Shown: positions 26,417 to 36,396, counted from the stretch's first letter. The stretch: 64,000 nt of DNA from Halorussus amylolyticus (GCF_004143485.2 NZ_ML974135.1:132286-196285); one strand, 5' to 3'. Notes: generated by a model not told the origin, from the sequence alone. Program-made: numbers and translations.

Positions 26417-26557
26417 CACTCACGCTGAAGTTCGAACAACCGGAATACTCATACCATATGTATTTCGATATATTCTCATGTACAGAGGAATTGCAGCGGA
26501 AAAAAGGACATATTTCGAACAGGACGTGGAAGGCGTTCGCAGTAGAGGTCAGTAGAC

Positions 26558-29500
26558 GTGGGTCGTGGTTCGCACGACCGGTCGCGGGCGGTACTATTGA
26601 CTGTCTGTCTTCTCTTCTCAGCGATAGCGTGGGTTCCCGCAGGAAGCGCGGCCGCGGGGAACGTTTCGTATTCTGACGCCTCCGTGACTCCGACTTCGCT
26701 GTACACCGGGAGTACGGTCAACGGAAGCGTCGTCGTCGAGAATACGGGGGGCGGAACGGAGACCTACAACGTCTCGCTGACGCTCGACGGGAGCGTCGTG
26801 GCGTGGGAGAACGGGACGATTGAGGCCAGCACGACCAAGCGCGTCTCGGTTCGGAAGACGCTCGAAGAGACCGGCGGCCGAACCGTCGCCGTCGCCGCAG
26901 GAAGCGCGAGCGCGACCGAAACGGTGACAGTGAAGAACGCCAACGCGAACTACCACGGCGGGGCGCGAAATCTCGGACACTATCCGGACCAGCAGGGACC
27001 GACGACCGAACCCGAGGAAGCGTGGAGCATCTCGGAAGGGGTCCCCCACGTGATGCAATCGACCATCGTGGACGGGACGCTGTACACCGCGTTCCACAAT
27101 GGTGGTAACCTCTACGCGCTCGACCCGGAGACGGGCGCGGAGAAATGGAGCGCGAATCCCGGCGGCACCGAGGGTTCGACGTGGACGACGCCCGCCTACG
27201 CCGACGGCGTCCTCTATCTCGGGAGTAACGACTACAAACTCCACGCTATCGACGCCGCGACCGGAAACGAACTCTGGCACTACGACACGCAGACCAACGT
27301 TCGCTCGGCCCCCGCAGTCGTGGACGGCGTCGTCTACGTCGGGAGCAACGACGGCAACATGACCGCGGTGAACGCCACCACCGGCGAGAAAATCTGGAAT
27401 TACGAACTCTATCAGCCCGTTCTCGTCGAATCGAACCCGGCGGTCGTGGACGACGTGGTCTACTTCGGGGGCAACGACGACAACGTCACGGCATTGAACG
27501 CCACCACCGGCGAGAAAATCTGGAACTTCACGCTCCCCGACGAGAGCCAGTCGGACCCGACTGTCGCCGACGGAACCGTCTTCATCGGGAGCGACAGCAG
27601 TATGGGGGAGACATCTGGAGACGGTACGATTCACGCGCTCGACGCCGAGACGGGCGCGGAGGACTGGAGCTATACGATGGCCGGAGACGTGGACTCCGGA
27701 CAGGTCTACGCCGACGGCGTCGTCTACGCCGCCAGTCGGGGCGGCGACCTCGCGGCGCTCGACGCCGCCGACGGGAGCGAGGTCTGGACCCAATCTGGAA
27801 CCGATTTCCGAGGCGCGCCGGTCGTCGCCAACGGCGTCGTCTACGTCTCGGACTTCGGAAACACGACGGTTCACGCCTTCGACGCGGATACCGGCGACCA
27901 ACTCTGGGAGTACGACTCACCGACGGGCACGCTGTACCCCACACCGCTCGTCTGGGACAACTACGTGTACTACGGGTCAGGCAGTCACTTCTACGCGCTC
28001 ACACCGCCCGCGCCCTCGATTTCGGACGTGAGTGCGACGAACCCCTCCGGGCAGAATCTCGCCGTCGAATTCAATTCCTCGGTGGCACTAGCGAGTCTCT
28101 CGGTGTCGGTGGACGGGCCATCTTCGACGACGTTCACCGAAAACGACTTCAGCGAGTCCGGGAGCGGTCCCTACACCTACACGCTCTCGTCCGAGTACGA
28201 GACCGGTGCGGACGGTGAGTACGAGGTCTCGGTCGATACCGCCGAAGACGCCGACGGCGCGGACGGCGCGACCGGCGAGTCCGACAGCGTGACAATCGAC
28301 ACGACCGACCCGACCGCCGACGCCGGAAACGACCAGACCGTCGCGTTCGGCGATACGGTGTCAGTGGACGCGGGCGGGTCGGCGGACAACCTCGGTATCG
28401 CAGACTACTCGTGGGACTTCGGCGACGGGAATACGGCCACGGGTGAGACAGCGACGAACGACTACGCCGATACGGGCGAGTACACGGTCACGCTGACGGT
28501 GACGGACGACGCGGGCCACACCGACACCGACACGCTGACCGTCACAGTCGAGGATAAGACCGACCCGACTGCCGACGCCGGAAACGACCAGACCATAGAC
28601 GAGGACGCCGCGACCTCGTTCGACGCGAGCGGTTCGTCGGACAACGTCGGCGTCACGGGCTACGCGTGGGAGTTCGGCGACGGAAACACCGCGACCGGCG
28701 CGACTCCGACTCACACCTACGCCGACCCCGGAACCTACACCGCCACCCTGACCGTTACCGACGGGGGAGGCAACACCGACACCGACTCTCTTACCGTCAC
28801 GGTGGAAGACACGACCCCGCCGACCGCCGACGCCGGGAGCGACCAGACCATCGACCAGAAGACCGCGACCACCTTCGACGGTAGTGGCTCGACCGACAAC
28901 GATGCCATCGACAGCTACGACTGGGACTTCGGGGACGGAAACACCTCAACGGGCGCGAATCCCACCCACACCTACGCCGCTCCCGGTGACTACACCGCCA
29001 CCCTCACTGTTGCCGACGGTGCAGGCCACACCGACACCGACACGCTGACCGTCACAGTCGAGGACGCGATTGCGCCGACGGTCGCCGCGGGAGGCGACAG
29101 GACGACAGACGAGGACGCCGCGACCTCGTTCGACGCGAGCGGTTCGTCGGACAACGTCGGCGTCACGGGCTACGCGTGGGAGTTCGGCGACGGGAACACC
29201 GCGACTGGCGCGACACCGAGCCACACCTACGCCGACCCCGGAACTTTCATCGCGAACGTCACGGTCAGCGACGACGCGGGCAACACGAACACCTCGGCGG
29301 TCACGGTGACGGTGAACGACATCACGCCGCCGACCGCCGACGCCGGAGCAGACCGAAGTGCGGACGTGAACGAGAACGTCGCGTTCGACGCCACGGACTC
29401 CTCGGACAACGACGCCATCGCGGCCTACTCGTGGGAGTTCGGAGACAACGACACCGCGACCGGCGCGACCCCGACCCACTCGTACGCTGAGTCGGGCACC

Positions 29501-30748
29501 TACACCGTGAACCTCACCGTCACCGACGACGTGGGGCACACCGACACCGAATCGCTAAACGTGACGGTGACCGCCCCTCCGGACAACTCGAACAGTCGGT
29601 CGCCGTCGAACTCCGGACCTTCGGATTCGGACGATAAAACGACGGAAATCGTCGTGAACGCGAGCGACGACGCCGACCGAAACGAAACCGATTCGGGGTC
29701 GTCGGTCGATGCGCGGGTTCGAAACGCCGAGGCCAACTCGACGGTCGCCATCGACCTCGGCGACGCCTCGAACGAGTCCGAGGAACCCGACGACGGGAGC
29801 GCCTCGGCACCGACCGACAGGGTCGAAAACGTCTCGGTGACGGGCATGGACATAAACGTCACGCGCTCGGGCGGCTTCACGCTGAACGTCACCTCCCGAA
29901 GCAGAACGCTGAACGGCACGAACGCCAGCGACGACTCCGAGCGAACTCCGGGCGAGCAGACCGCCGACAGACAGTCGGCCGAGAGTCTCTCGAAGACCGA
30001 CCGCGAGTTCGCCAACGAGACGGGCGCGCGTTCGGCGGGGCAGGTCGTTGTGAACCACTCGATTAGCGACGACGACATCGACGGCGTGACCTTCACCTTC
30101 GAGGTCCGCAAAACCTATCTGGACGCCGTCGGCGACCCCGAGTCGGTGGCACTCTACCGGAACGAACAGGTGCGCTGGCGAACGCTCTCGACAGAGCAGG
30201 TCGCCGAAACCGACACCCATTACGTCTTCGAGGCGGTCTCGCCCGGTCTCTCGGAGTTCACCGTCGGCGTCTCCTCGCCGCTGTTCGAGGTGCGTGAAGT
30301 GGCTCTCGACTCGAACGACGCCTCGCCGGGCGAGCAAGTGGAAGTCCGAGCAGTCGTCGAGAACGTCGGGGCCGCCGAGGGCACCTACGACCTGACCGTC
30401 CGCGCAGACGGCGAGACCACCGAAACTAAGTCGGTGACCGTCCCCGCCCGGAGCAATCGGACGGTTACGATTCCGGTGGAGTTCGAAACCGCGGGCACCT
30501 ACGACGTGTCGGCCGCCGGGAAGTCCGCGGGAGCAATTCAGGTCGAAACCGCCCGAGCGACGACCGAATCGGCCGCGACGACGACCGAACAGCCAAGCGA
30601 AGCGACGACCGAACAGTCAGGCGAAGTGACGACCGAAGCCACCACCAGCGAATCCGGATTCGGTTGGGCGAGGCTGCTGTTCGGCGTCGTCCTCGTCGGT
30701 GCGGGAATCGTCCTCTATCGGCGGCGGCAGGAGGACGGAGCAAACTGA
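26558..30748 (+). CDS. Giant secreted protein: beta-propeller, five PKD repeats, CARDB and C-terminal anchor
   Basis: 1396-residue surface protein with GTG start and a Sec-type signal peptide (hydrophobic segment about residues 12-33). Domain order: CARDB-like (35-130); PQQ-type beta-propeller with repeated GVVYVGSNDGN and TGEKIW blades (about 135-485); an Ig-like domain; five PKD domains of 85 residues (about 585-1005, each with DFGDGNT- or EFGDGNT-type signatures); a PGF-pre-PGF-like domain (about 1165-1245); a second CARDB; a Thr/Glu-rich stalk; and one transmembrane helix followed by RRRQ. The C terminus has SGFGWA where PGF-CTERM proteins have PGFG. Many NxS/T sites suit N-glycosylation. 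Likely adhesion or envelope role. Confidence 0.9.
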   Translation: MGRGSHDRSRAVLLTVCLLFSAIAWVPAGSAAAGNVSYSDASVTPTSLYTGSTVNGSVVVENTGGGTETYNVSLTLDGSVVAWENGTIEASTTKRVSVRKTLEETGGRTVAVAAGSASATETVTVKNANANYHGGARNLGHYPDQQGPTTEPEEAWSISEGVPHVMQSTIVDGTLYTAFHNGGNLYALDPETGAEKWSANPGGTEGSTWTTPAYADGVLYLGSNDYKLHAIDAATGNELWHYDTQTNVRSAPAVVDGVVYVGSNDGNMTAVNATTGEKIWNYELYQPVLVESNPAVVDDVVYFGGNDDNVTALNATTGEKIWNFTLPDESQSDPTVADGTVFIGSDSSMGETSGDGTIHALDAETGAEDWSYTMAGDVDSGQVYADGVVYAASRGGDLAALDAADGSEVWTQSGTDFRGAPVVANGVVYVSDFGNTTVHAFDADTGDQLWEYDSPTGTLYPTPLVWDNYVYYGSGSHFYALTPPAPSISDVSATNPSGQNLAVEFNSSVALASLSVSVDGPSSTTFTENDFSESGSGPYTYTLSSEYETGADGEYEVSVDTAEDADGADGATGESDSVTIDTTDPTADAGNDQTVAFGDTVSVDAGGSADNLGIADYSWDFGDGNTATGETATNDYADTGEYTVTLTVTDDAGHTDTDTLTVTVEDKTDPTADAGNDQTIDEDAATSFDASGSSDNVGVTGYAWEFGDGNTATGATPTHTYADPGTYTATLTVTDGGGNTDTDSLTVTVEDTTPPTADAGSDQTIDQKTATTFDGSGSTDNDAIDSYDWDFGDGNTSTGANPTHTYAAPGDYTATLTVADGAGHTDTDTLTVTVEDAIAPTVAAGGDRTTDEDAATSFDASGSSDNVGVTGYAWEFGDGNTATGATPSHTYADPGTFIANVTVSDDAGNTNTSAVTVTVNDITPPTADAGADRSADVNENVAFDATDSSDNDAIAAYSWEFGDNDTATGATPTHSYAESGTYTVNLTVTDDVGHTDTESLNVTVTAPPDNSNSRSPSNSGPSDSDDKTTEIVVNASDDADRNETDSGSSVDARVRNAEANSTVAIDLGDASNESEEPDDGSASAPTDRVENVSVTGMDINVTRSGGFTLNVTSRSRTLNGTNASDDSERTPGEQTADRQSAESLSKTDREFANETGARSAGQVVVNHSISDDDIDGVTFTFEVRKTYLDAVGDPESVALYRNEQVRWRTLSTEQVAETDTHYVFEAVSPGLSEFTVGVSSPLFEVREVALDSNDASPGEQVEVRAVVENVGAAEGTYDLTVRADGETTETKSVTVPARSNRTVTIPVEFETAGTYDVSAAGKSAGAIQVETARATTESAATTTEQPSEATTEQSGEVTTEATTSESGFGWARLLFGVVLVGAGIVLYRRRQEDGAN
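28598..29193 (+). repeat. Near-identical PKD coding repeats, 510 bp apart
   Basis: Bases 28598-28683 and 29108-29193 are identical over 86 bases. The 510-bp spacing equals exactly two 85-codon PKD units. The flanking GGCCACACCGACACCGACAC block also recurs with this spacing. This indicates recent duplication or gene conversion inside the PKD array. Confidence 0.85.
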
Positions 30749-30798
30749 GCAGACACAGCCGAGACGGTCGGGCGCGGAAATCCGAGCGCGCGGTTCGG

Positions 30799-31752
30799 CT
30801 ATCCCGAGCGACCAATCGCACACACGGTCGTCTCGATTCCGTCGCCCGCGAAGTCGCTATTTTCGTCGTCGGGACTGTACTCGACCGTAACGAAATCGGC
30901 GTCGTGACCGACGGTGACGGCGTCGCCATCGACGCCGGGGTCGGAGCGCACGGCGGCCGCCACCTCGTCGGTGGCGTCGTTCGACTCGACGCGCAGGCGG
31001 AGTCGAATTCCGTCGTCGCTGGCGGGAACCCACCCGTAGACCTGCGTGACGGCGTCGTACGCGTCCGAGTCGGACGCCGTCGTGTCGTCGCAGGAGAACT
31101 GAATCTCCTCGAACGAGAACCGGACGGTCGCTTCCGACGGCGTGCGCTCGAACGAGTCCAACGTCGTCCCGCCGACCGGGTCGGCGTCGCCGTGCCACAC
31201 GTCCGCGATAGTACGGACGACTTCGGGCGTGCCGAGCGCGAACTCGGTGTCGCCGAGGACCGCCGCGCTCGCGTCGTCGGTTCCGTACATCATCCGGTCC
31301 CGGTACGACTCCGAAGGAGTAGCATTCCCGCCTCCCGATTCGAGGACTTCGAGCAGTTCGTCGTCGGTCCAGTCGGCCCAGACGACCGCGCCGCCACCGT
31401 CACCGGTCTCCGAACCGACGAACGCCATCTTTCCGACCGCCTCCGGGTCGATGACGGACTGCGATTCGTCCCCGAACATCCCGACGAGCGCGTCAGGGAG
31501 GTCGTCGAACTGACCCGCGCCGAGCAGGGTTCGAGTCACGCCGTTCGCCGTATCCGATGACGCTATTTCGTCGGCATCGACCAACACGAGCGGGTCGCTC
31601 CCGGCGGGCACCGTCTTGGCGGTGAATCCCTCGGCACCGGGCGAGTCGTCGTCCGTCGCGAACTCGATTGCCGAAACGCCGACGATGCCGAGGCCGATTG
31701 CACCGACACCAGCGGTGAGTACGGTTCGTCGGGAGGGCTGATTCGAGGACAC
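30799..31752 (-). CDS. Tat-exported protein of unknown function
   Basis: 317 residues from the GTG at 31752, which places the twin-arginine motif SRRTVLTAGVGAIGLG right at the N terminus; a longer open frame to 32253 overlaps the next gene. No lipobox Cys is seen after the hydrophobic stretch. The mature part is acidic with repeated beta strands and two recurring half-domains (VLVDADEIASS, then MAFVGSETGDGGGAVVWADW, and later AVLGDTEFALGTPE), resembling haloarchaeal secreted proteins without known function. Convergent with the PKD protein gene. Confidence 0.72.
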   Translation of the reverse strand: MSSNQPSRRTVLTAGVGAIGLGIVGVSAIEFATDDDSPGAEGFTAKTVPAGSDPLVLVDADEIASSDTANGVTRTLLGAGQFDDLPDALVGMFGDESQSVIDPEAVGKMAFVGSETGDGGGAVVWADWTDDELLEVLESGGGNATPSESYRDRMMYGTDDASAAVLGDTEFALGTPEVVRTIADVWHGDADPVGGTTLDSFERTPSEATVRFSFEEIQFSCDDTTASDSDAYDAVTQVYGWVPASDDGIRLRLRVESNDATDEVAAAVRSDPGVDGDAVTVGHDADFVTVEYSPDDENSDFAGDGIETTVCAIGRSG

Positions 31753-31835
31753 GTGGTAGCTGTCAGAGCGTACATCAATAAGATTAGCTTCCCATTCGTC
31801 GCCTCGCTCGCCAACCGCCGGAGAGTGACTCTCGG

Positions 31836-33080
31836 CTACCGAAGCGCGCACACCACGCCTGACGTCCCCTTCGCGAGCGAGACGCCGGTTCCCACGAACA
31901 CTGTCTCCCCGACCGGCGCGAGGCCGCGAACCGCGCCCTCGGTGTCGAACGCCCACTTCCGTGAGCCGTCGGGAGCGAAGGCGAGGAGGCGATTCTGCGC
32001 GACTCCGGGCGTATCGTCGTCGGCGGAGGTCCCTGCGAGGACCGTCTCGCCGCCGACTGCGACCGACGTGACCCAGTCGCTCGACTCCCAGCGCCACCGC
32101 TCGGTGCCGTCTGCGAGCGAGCAGGCGACCAGCGCGTGGGAGCGGGCGCGCTGTTTGCCACGCCGAAACGAGAAGAAGCCCCGACCCCGACGGACCGCCG
32201 GAGAGCCAGTCACGACGGGATACTCGCCGTCCGAAAACTCGACTGCGCCCCACTCGCGCGTCCCGGTTTCGAGGTCGAAGGCGTACACGCTCTCACCGCC
32301 AGAGTGGGAGGGAAGGCCCTGCCCGACCATCGCTCGGTCGGCCGACACCACGGGCGGACGGAGGCTTCCGCCGCCGCGTTCGTCCCACTCGACGGGCGGC
32401 GATTCCCGAGTCAACACGTCGCTGATTCGGCGGGGTAGATACCGACGCACGCCGCCGCCGGACGCGAACAGCGCGCCGTTGGCGACCGCGGGGAGTCCGC
32501 CGTCTGCGGTCCACTTCGTGTCACCCGAATTCGCGGCGACCGCGGTCAGGTGGTAGTGCGACCCGGCGAAGACGGTGCCGTCGAGAGCGACGAGACCCTC
32601 CACGTCACCGACCGCCTCGCGCCATCGGCGCTCGCCGGTCTCGGTGTCGAAGGCGGTCAAGCCGCTCGATTCTCCGCGCGAACTGCCCGCGTAGAGCGTT
32701 CCGCGCCGAAGCGCGAGCGCGGACCCCACCACGTCGGAACTCCACGCGAGTTCGCCGTTCGCTCGGTCGAGCGCGGCGACACCGGAACCGCCGTCTTCGA
32801 CTCGGCCGCCGACGTAGACGCGCTCGGGGCCGACCACGAGAGACTGGACGTGTTCGACCGGTCGCGCGCGCCACGCGACGGTCGGGTTCGAAGGCGGAGA
32901 GGCGTGCGGATTCGAGGCCGCGTTGCGGAGGTCGTAGCGGTCGTGGGGCCACGTGCCGATAGAGGGCGTCCACGCATCGAGGGGGCCGACGCCGATTCGG
33001 GTCGTCGCGCCCGCGACACCCGCCGTGCCGATTGCGACGCCGCCCGCGAGAAGTCGGCGGCGCGTGAGTTCGGGGACCAT
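31836..33080 (-). CDS. Tat-exported PQQ-like beta-propeller protein
   Basis: 414 residues with twin-arginine signal TRRRLLAGGVAIGTAGV. The mature protein is one beta-propeller with recurring blades: RVYVGGR-type strand, AALDRANGELAWSSD, AFDTETGERRWRE, AFDLETGTREW and CSLADGTERWRWE. The W-docking motif fits PQQ-binding-like or BamB-like scaffolds, but cofactor residues are not evident. Possible extracellular scaffold or sensor. Unlinked in function to the neighbouring gene as far as seen. Confidence 0.82.
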   Translation of the reverse strand: MVPELTRRRLLAGGVAIGTAGVAGATTRIGVGPLDAWTPSIGTWPHDRYDLRNAASNPHASPPSNPTVAWRARPVEHVQSLVVGPERVYVGGRVEDGGSGVAALDRANGELAWSSDVVGSALALRRGTLYAGSSRGESSGLTAFDTETGERRWREAVGDVEGLVALDGTVFAGSHYHLTAVAANSGDTKWTADGGLPAVANGALFASGGGVRRYLPRRISDVLTRESPPVEWDERGGGSLRPPVVSADRAMVGQGLPSHSGGESVYAFDLETGTREWGAVEFSDGEYPVVTGSPAVRRGRGFFSFRRGKQRARSHALVACSLADGTERWRWESSDWVTSVAVGGETVLAGTSADDDTPGVAQNRLLAFAPDGSRKWAFDTEGAVRGLAPVGETVFVGTGVSLAKGTSGVVCALR

Positions 33081-33138
33081 CGTTCGAGCCGAGACGTGTC
33101 GGGGGAAAAGAAGCTTCGATGCGCGACCTTCGACGGAC

Positions 33139-34527
33139 TTACCGCGCGGCCAACTCCTCGGCCACCGACTCGGCCTCCCGAATCCGAGACGGCACGCCCA
33201 TCCGGGCGGTGTAGTTCGTCGCCAGTCGAATCCCGTCGGGCAGATTCACGTCGTCCAGCGCGGCCCACGAGTCGTCGTACGCCGGGAAGCCGCGCCCGAG
33301 GTGGTGGACTTCCACGACCTCCGCGGGCGCGCCCGTGACTTCCTCGAACTCCCGACTCGCGACCTCGCCGAGGTAGTCGTCGCTCTCGGCCAGAATCTCG
33401 GGGTCGTGCATCCCGCCGAGGAAGACCGTACAAACACCGTCACTTCGCTCCGCTCGTGACGAGCTCGCACTCGCTTCGCTCGCGCGAACCCCCCGGTCGA
33501 ACATGCTCGCGTTCCACGAGACGCCGAGGGTGCGAAGGTCCTCGCCGAAGCCGACCTGATAGCCGAGCGCGTCGGGGTCCACGTCGCCCTCAGCGAGGTC
33601 GGCCCGGAGATAGACCATCGCGAGCGGATTGTAGGTCAGATTGCGAAGCGCGTCCGCTGAGTCGGGCGCGAGGTCCGAAACGAGGTCGGCGGTCAGGTCC
33701 GCGGGCGTGGTCAGCACCACGTCCGAAACGTGGGTCGTTCCGTCGGGCGTTTCGAGTAGCCATCCACCCTCGCGCTCGTCGTCACGGCCGTCCGCTCCGC
33801 GGACGGCCGTGACGGGCGTTCCGAGCCGAATCGAGTCGGCGTGCGCCTCCGCGAGCGCCTCCGGCAGTCGCTGGAGACCGTCGTCGAACGAGATGGCGGG
33901 CGGCGTCTCGCGGTCGCTCGCCGCGCGCTTGAGCGCGGTCTTCAGCAGACTTCCGTCGCGGGCTTCGAGCTTTAGCAGGCCCGAGAGCGCGTGTTCGACC
34001 GGCATCGCTTCGGGGTTCGAGCCGTAGATGCCGCCGAACAGCGGGCCGAGCAGATTCCGGTAGGCCTCTCGTCCGAACTTCCGAGTGAACAGTTCGGCGG
34101 CCGATTCCTCGGGGTCGCCGGGGGCGGTGAACGGTTCGGAGAGGACTTCGCGCTTGGCGTCGGCCGAGAGCAGGTCGGTCGTCGCGAACTCCTCGGGAGT
34201 GAACGGGGCCTGTCGGAGCTTTCCGTCGGCGTAGACGCGAATGTGGAGGTCGGGGTCGGCAGTTCGAACCTCCGATTCGAGGTCGAGGTCCCGAATCAGT
34301 TCGTCGATGTGGTCCGTGCGCCGGATTCGCTGGGGTCCGTATTCGAGCAGGTGGCCCGCGACGCGCTCGCTCCGGACGACGCCGCCGGGGTCGGGCGCGG
34401 CCTCGAACAGTTCGAACTCGACGCCCTCGCGGTCGAGATAGTGGGCGAGCGCGAGACCGGTGACGCCGCCGCCGACGATGCCGACCGCGGCCGCTCGGCC
34501 GCGGTCGGCGTGTCCGTCTGCCGTCAT
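33139..34527 (-). CDS. hemG: Protoporphyrinogen/coproporphyrinogen oxidase (HemG/HemY type)
   Basis: 462-residue FAD oxidase. The ATG at 34527 overlaps the hemH stop (ATGA). N-terminal dinucleotide fold: VGIVGGGVTGLALAHYLDRE, then PGGVVRSERVAGHLLEYGP as in HemY. The C-terminal FAD block reads GIRLATNYTARMGVPSRIREA. It oxidises protoporphyrinogen IX or coproporphyrinogen III. With hemH in the same operon and no HemF/HemN here, use in the coproporphyrin-dependent pathway (CgoX role) is possible. Bases around 33440-33490 encode a short Ser/Ala/Arg insertion. Confidence 0.88.
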   Translation of the reverse strand: MTADGHADRGRAAAVGIVGGGVTGLALAHYLDREGVEFELFEAAPDPGGVVRSERVAGHLLEYGPQRIRRTDHIDELIRDLDLESEVRTADPDLHIRVYADGKLRQAPFTPEEFATTDLLSADAKREVLSEPFTAPGDPEESAAELFTRKFGREAYRNLLGPLFGGIYGSNPEAMPVEHALSGLLKLEARDGSLLKTALKRAASDRETPPAISFDDGLQRLPEALAEAHADSIRLGTPVTAVRGADGRDDEREGGWLLETPDGTTHVSDVVLTTPADLTADLVSDLAPDSADALRNLTYNPLAMVYLRADLAEGDVDPDALGYQVGFGEDLRTLGVSWNASMFDRGVRASEASASSSRAERSDGVCTVFLGGMHDPEILAESDDYLGEVASREFEEVTGAPAEVVEVHHLGRGFPAYDDSWAALDDVNLPDGIRLATNYTARMGVPSRIREAESVAEELAAR

Positions 34528-35567
34528 CGCGGCGCGTTCAGGCACATCGCGCCGGGTGAATCCGAGCACTGGCACTGTCGGAACTGGTAGTAGCCGGGGT
34601 CGAAGTCGCCCACGAACGGTTCGGCGAGGTCGGCGAGGACGTCCGAGAATCTGTCGTCGTCGTGGGGGACCGGCACCCGGTAGAAGTCGAGACCGAGTTC
34701 CGCCGCCTCCTCGGCGAGTTCGTCGTCGAGTTCCGAGAGCGTCTCGCTCTGTTCGTGCATGAAGCTGACCGGTTCGACCACGACGCGGTCGGCCTCGACG
34801 GTTTCGAGGGCGTCCTCAACGTCGGGTTCGGTCCACGGAATGTCGCGGTTCTCGTGGTTCTGGTAGCCGAGCGTGTACGACTCGACGCCGAGCTTTCGGG
34901 CGATAACCTCGCAGAACTCGGTGACGTAGGTGTCGTATCGGCTCCCTTCGTCGAGGTAATGGCTCGGCGTGCCGTGAGCCGAGTAGAGGAGTTCGGTGTC
35001 GTCGTCGGTCAGGTCGAGGTTGTGAGCGTCGGCGAATCGGCGGACGTTGTCGGCCCGAATCTCGTTGTAGAGCGGGTGGCGGTGCCAGCCCGTGATTTCG
35101 GCGACCGACACGTCCCAATCGCTGTCGGCCACCGCATCCGTCATCTCTTCGAGCGAGGCGACGGTCGTGGAAGCTCCACAGAGCGGGTAGACCGGAAGCC
35201 CGACCAGTTCATCGACGCCATCGTCGCGGGCGGCCTCGACCGCGTCGGAGATGAACGGCTCGGTGAACTGCATCCCGAGGTAGGTCTTCACGTCGTAGCC
35301 CCGGTCGCGGAGTTCCGCGCCGAGCGCGTCGGCTTGCGCCTCCGCTTGCGGATTCAGCGGGGAGCCGCCGATTTCCTCGTACTCCTCGATGAGTCCGGGC
35401 GCGCGCCGCTCCGCGAGCTGGCGGGCGCGCTCGCGGGCCTCCTCCTCGGTGTCGGCCTCCTCCAGCGAGGCGTTGTTGAGGAAGATGCGTTCGAGATACG
35501 CGACGACGTTTTCGCGGGTCGGTTCTGACGGCTCGCCGAAGTTGAGCAGGACGACCCCTGTGGTCAT
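34524..35567 (-). CDS. hemH: Ferrochelatase
   Basis: 347-residue enzyme inserting Fe(II) into porphyrin. Family motifs: VVLLNFGEP at the start, SPLNPQAEAQA, GMQFTEPFI, the LLYSAHGTPSHYL His motif, YTLGYQNHENRDIPW, and VVVEPVSFMHEQSETL with the metal-site Glu. The last residues include CQCSDSPGAMC, a C-terminal Cys cluster that could help hold a [2Fe-2S] cluster as in some ferrochelatases. Operon with hemG by ATGA overlap. Confidence 0.93.
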   Translation of the reverse strand: MTTGVVLLNFGEPSEPTRENVVAYLERIFLNNASLEEADTEEEARERARQLAERRAPGLIEEYEEIGGSPLNPQAEAQADALGAELRDRGYDVKTYLGMQFTEPFISDAVEAARDDGVDELVGLPVYPLCGASTTVASLEEMTDAVADSDWDVSVAEITGWHRHPLYNEIRADNVRRFADAHNLDLTDDDTELLYSAHGTPSHYLDEGSRYDTYVTEFCEVIARKLGVESYTLGYQNHENRDIPWTEPDVEDALETVEADRVVVEPVSFMHEQSETLSELDDELAEEAAELGLDFYRVPVPHDDDRFSDVLADLAEPFVGDFDPGYYQFRQCQCSDSPGAMCLNAPR

Positions 35568-35688
35568 GATAGAACCTTGCGATGGCAGAGTGTAATAGCT
35601 GTCGCTTGGACCGCGGAATCGGCGGAAAATCGCGTCGGTGTGTCAGGATTTATAGTCGTCCAGCGTAACGATACGTCTGACGAGCCAG

Positions 35689-36396
35689 ATGACGCTTGCA
35701 TCAATTATCGACGACGTGACTGGGAGCGCGCGCACCTTGACCGTCTACAATCACAGAAACCCGGACGCCTTGGACGCCATCGAGCGCCACTTCTCGGTTC
35801 AGAACGTCGAAGTCGAGCAGGCGGACGTGCCGGACGCCCCCCACAGTTTCGCGGTGCTCCACGACGACGGGGAGTTCCTCGCGGCGTCGGGCGTCGAGGA
35901 CCTCCGGGCCGCGGTGTCGTTCGAGACGGGGCTGGTCGAGAACACCGACTTCGAGGCGCTCGACCGGCCGGACGTGCTCGAACACGTCAGCGACACCACG
36001 TTCTCCGACTACGGAAAGCGCAGGATGATTCTTGCGTCCCGCGAAATCGAGGAGCGGGCGTGGCGCGCGGGCGGCGGCGAACTCCGCGCCGGTTTCCAAC
36101 ACCTCTCGCTCCTGCGCGACCAGTGGGACGTCTACGCCAAACTCGCCGACCAAGGCGTCGAGGTCCACGTGTACGGCGCTCCAGATTGGGAACCGCCGAA
36201 GACCGAGCGCATCACGGTCCACGAGTCCGACGCGCCCGAGATGCGAGACGCGTGGTTCGTGGCGTTCGAGTCGTCCGACGCCACCGACTGCGCGCTCGTG
36301 GCCGACGAGCGCGAGCCGAACGCGTTCGAGGGGTTCTGGAGCTACGACGAGGAAATCGTGGCCGACGTGTTCGACTACCTCCGAACCGAGTACTGA
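35689..36396 (+). CDS. DICT-domain sensory protein
   Basis: 235-residue soluble protein built of a single DICT domain (the sensory domain found beside diguanylate cyclases and two-component proteins). It shows DDVTGSARTLTVYNHRNPD at the N terminus, AVSFETGLVENTDF, a central Arg/Lys helix SDYGKRRMILASREIEERA, and a C-terminal DCALVADEREPNAFEGFWSYD block. Free-standing DICT proteins occur in haloarchaea and may sense light or redox, but this is not shown here. An ATTTATA box is about 38 bases upstream. Confidence 0.8.
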   Translation: MTLASIIDDVTGSARTLTVYNHRNPDALDAIERHFSVQNVEVEQADVPDAPHSFAVLHDDGEFLAASGVEDLRAAVSFETGLVENTDFEALDRPDVLEHVSDTTFSDYGKRRMILASREIEERAWRAGGGELRAGFQHLSLLRDQWDVYAKLADQGVEVHVYGAPDWEPPKTERITVHESDAPEMRDAWFVAFESSDATDCALVADEREPNAFEGFWSYDEEIVADVFDYLRTEY

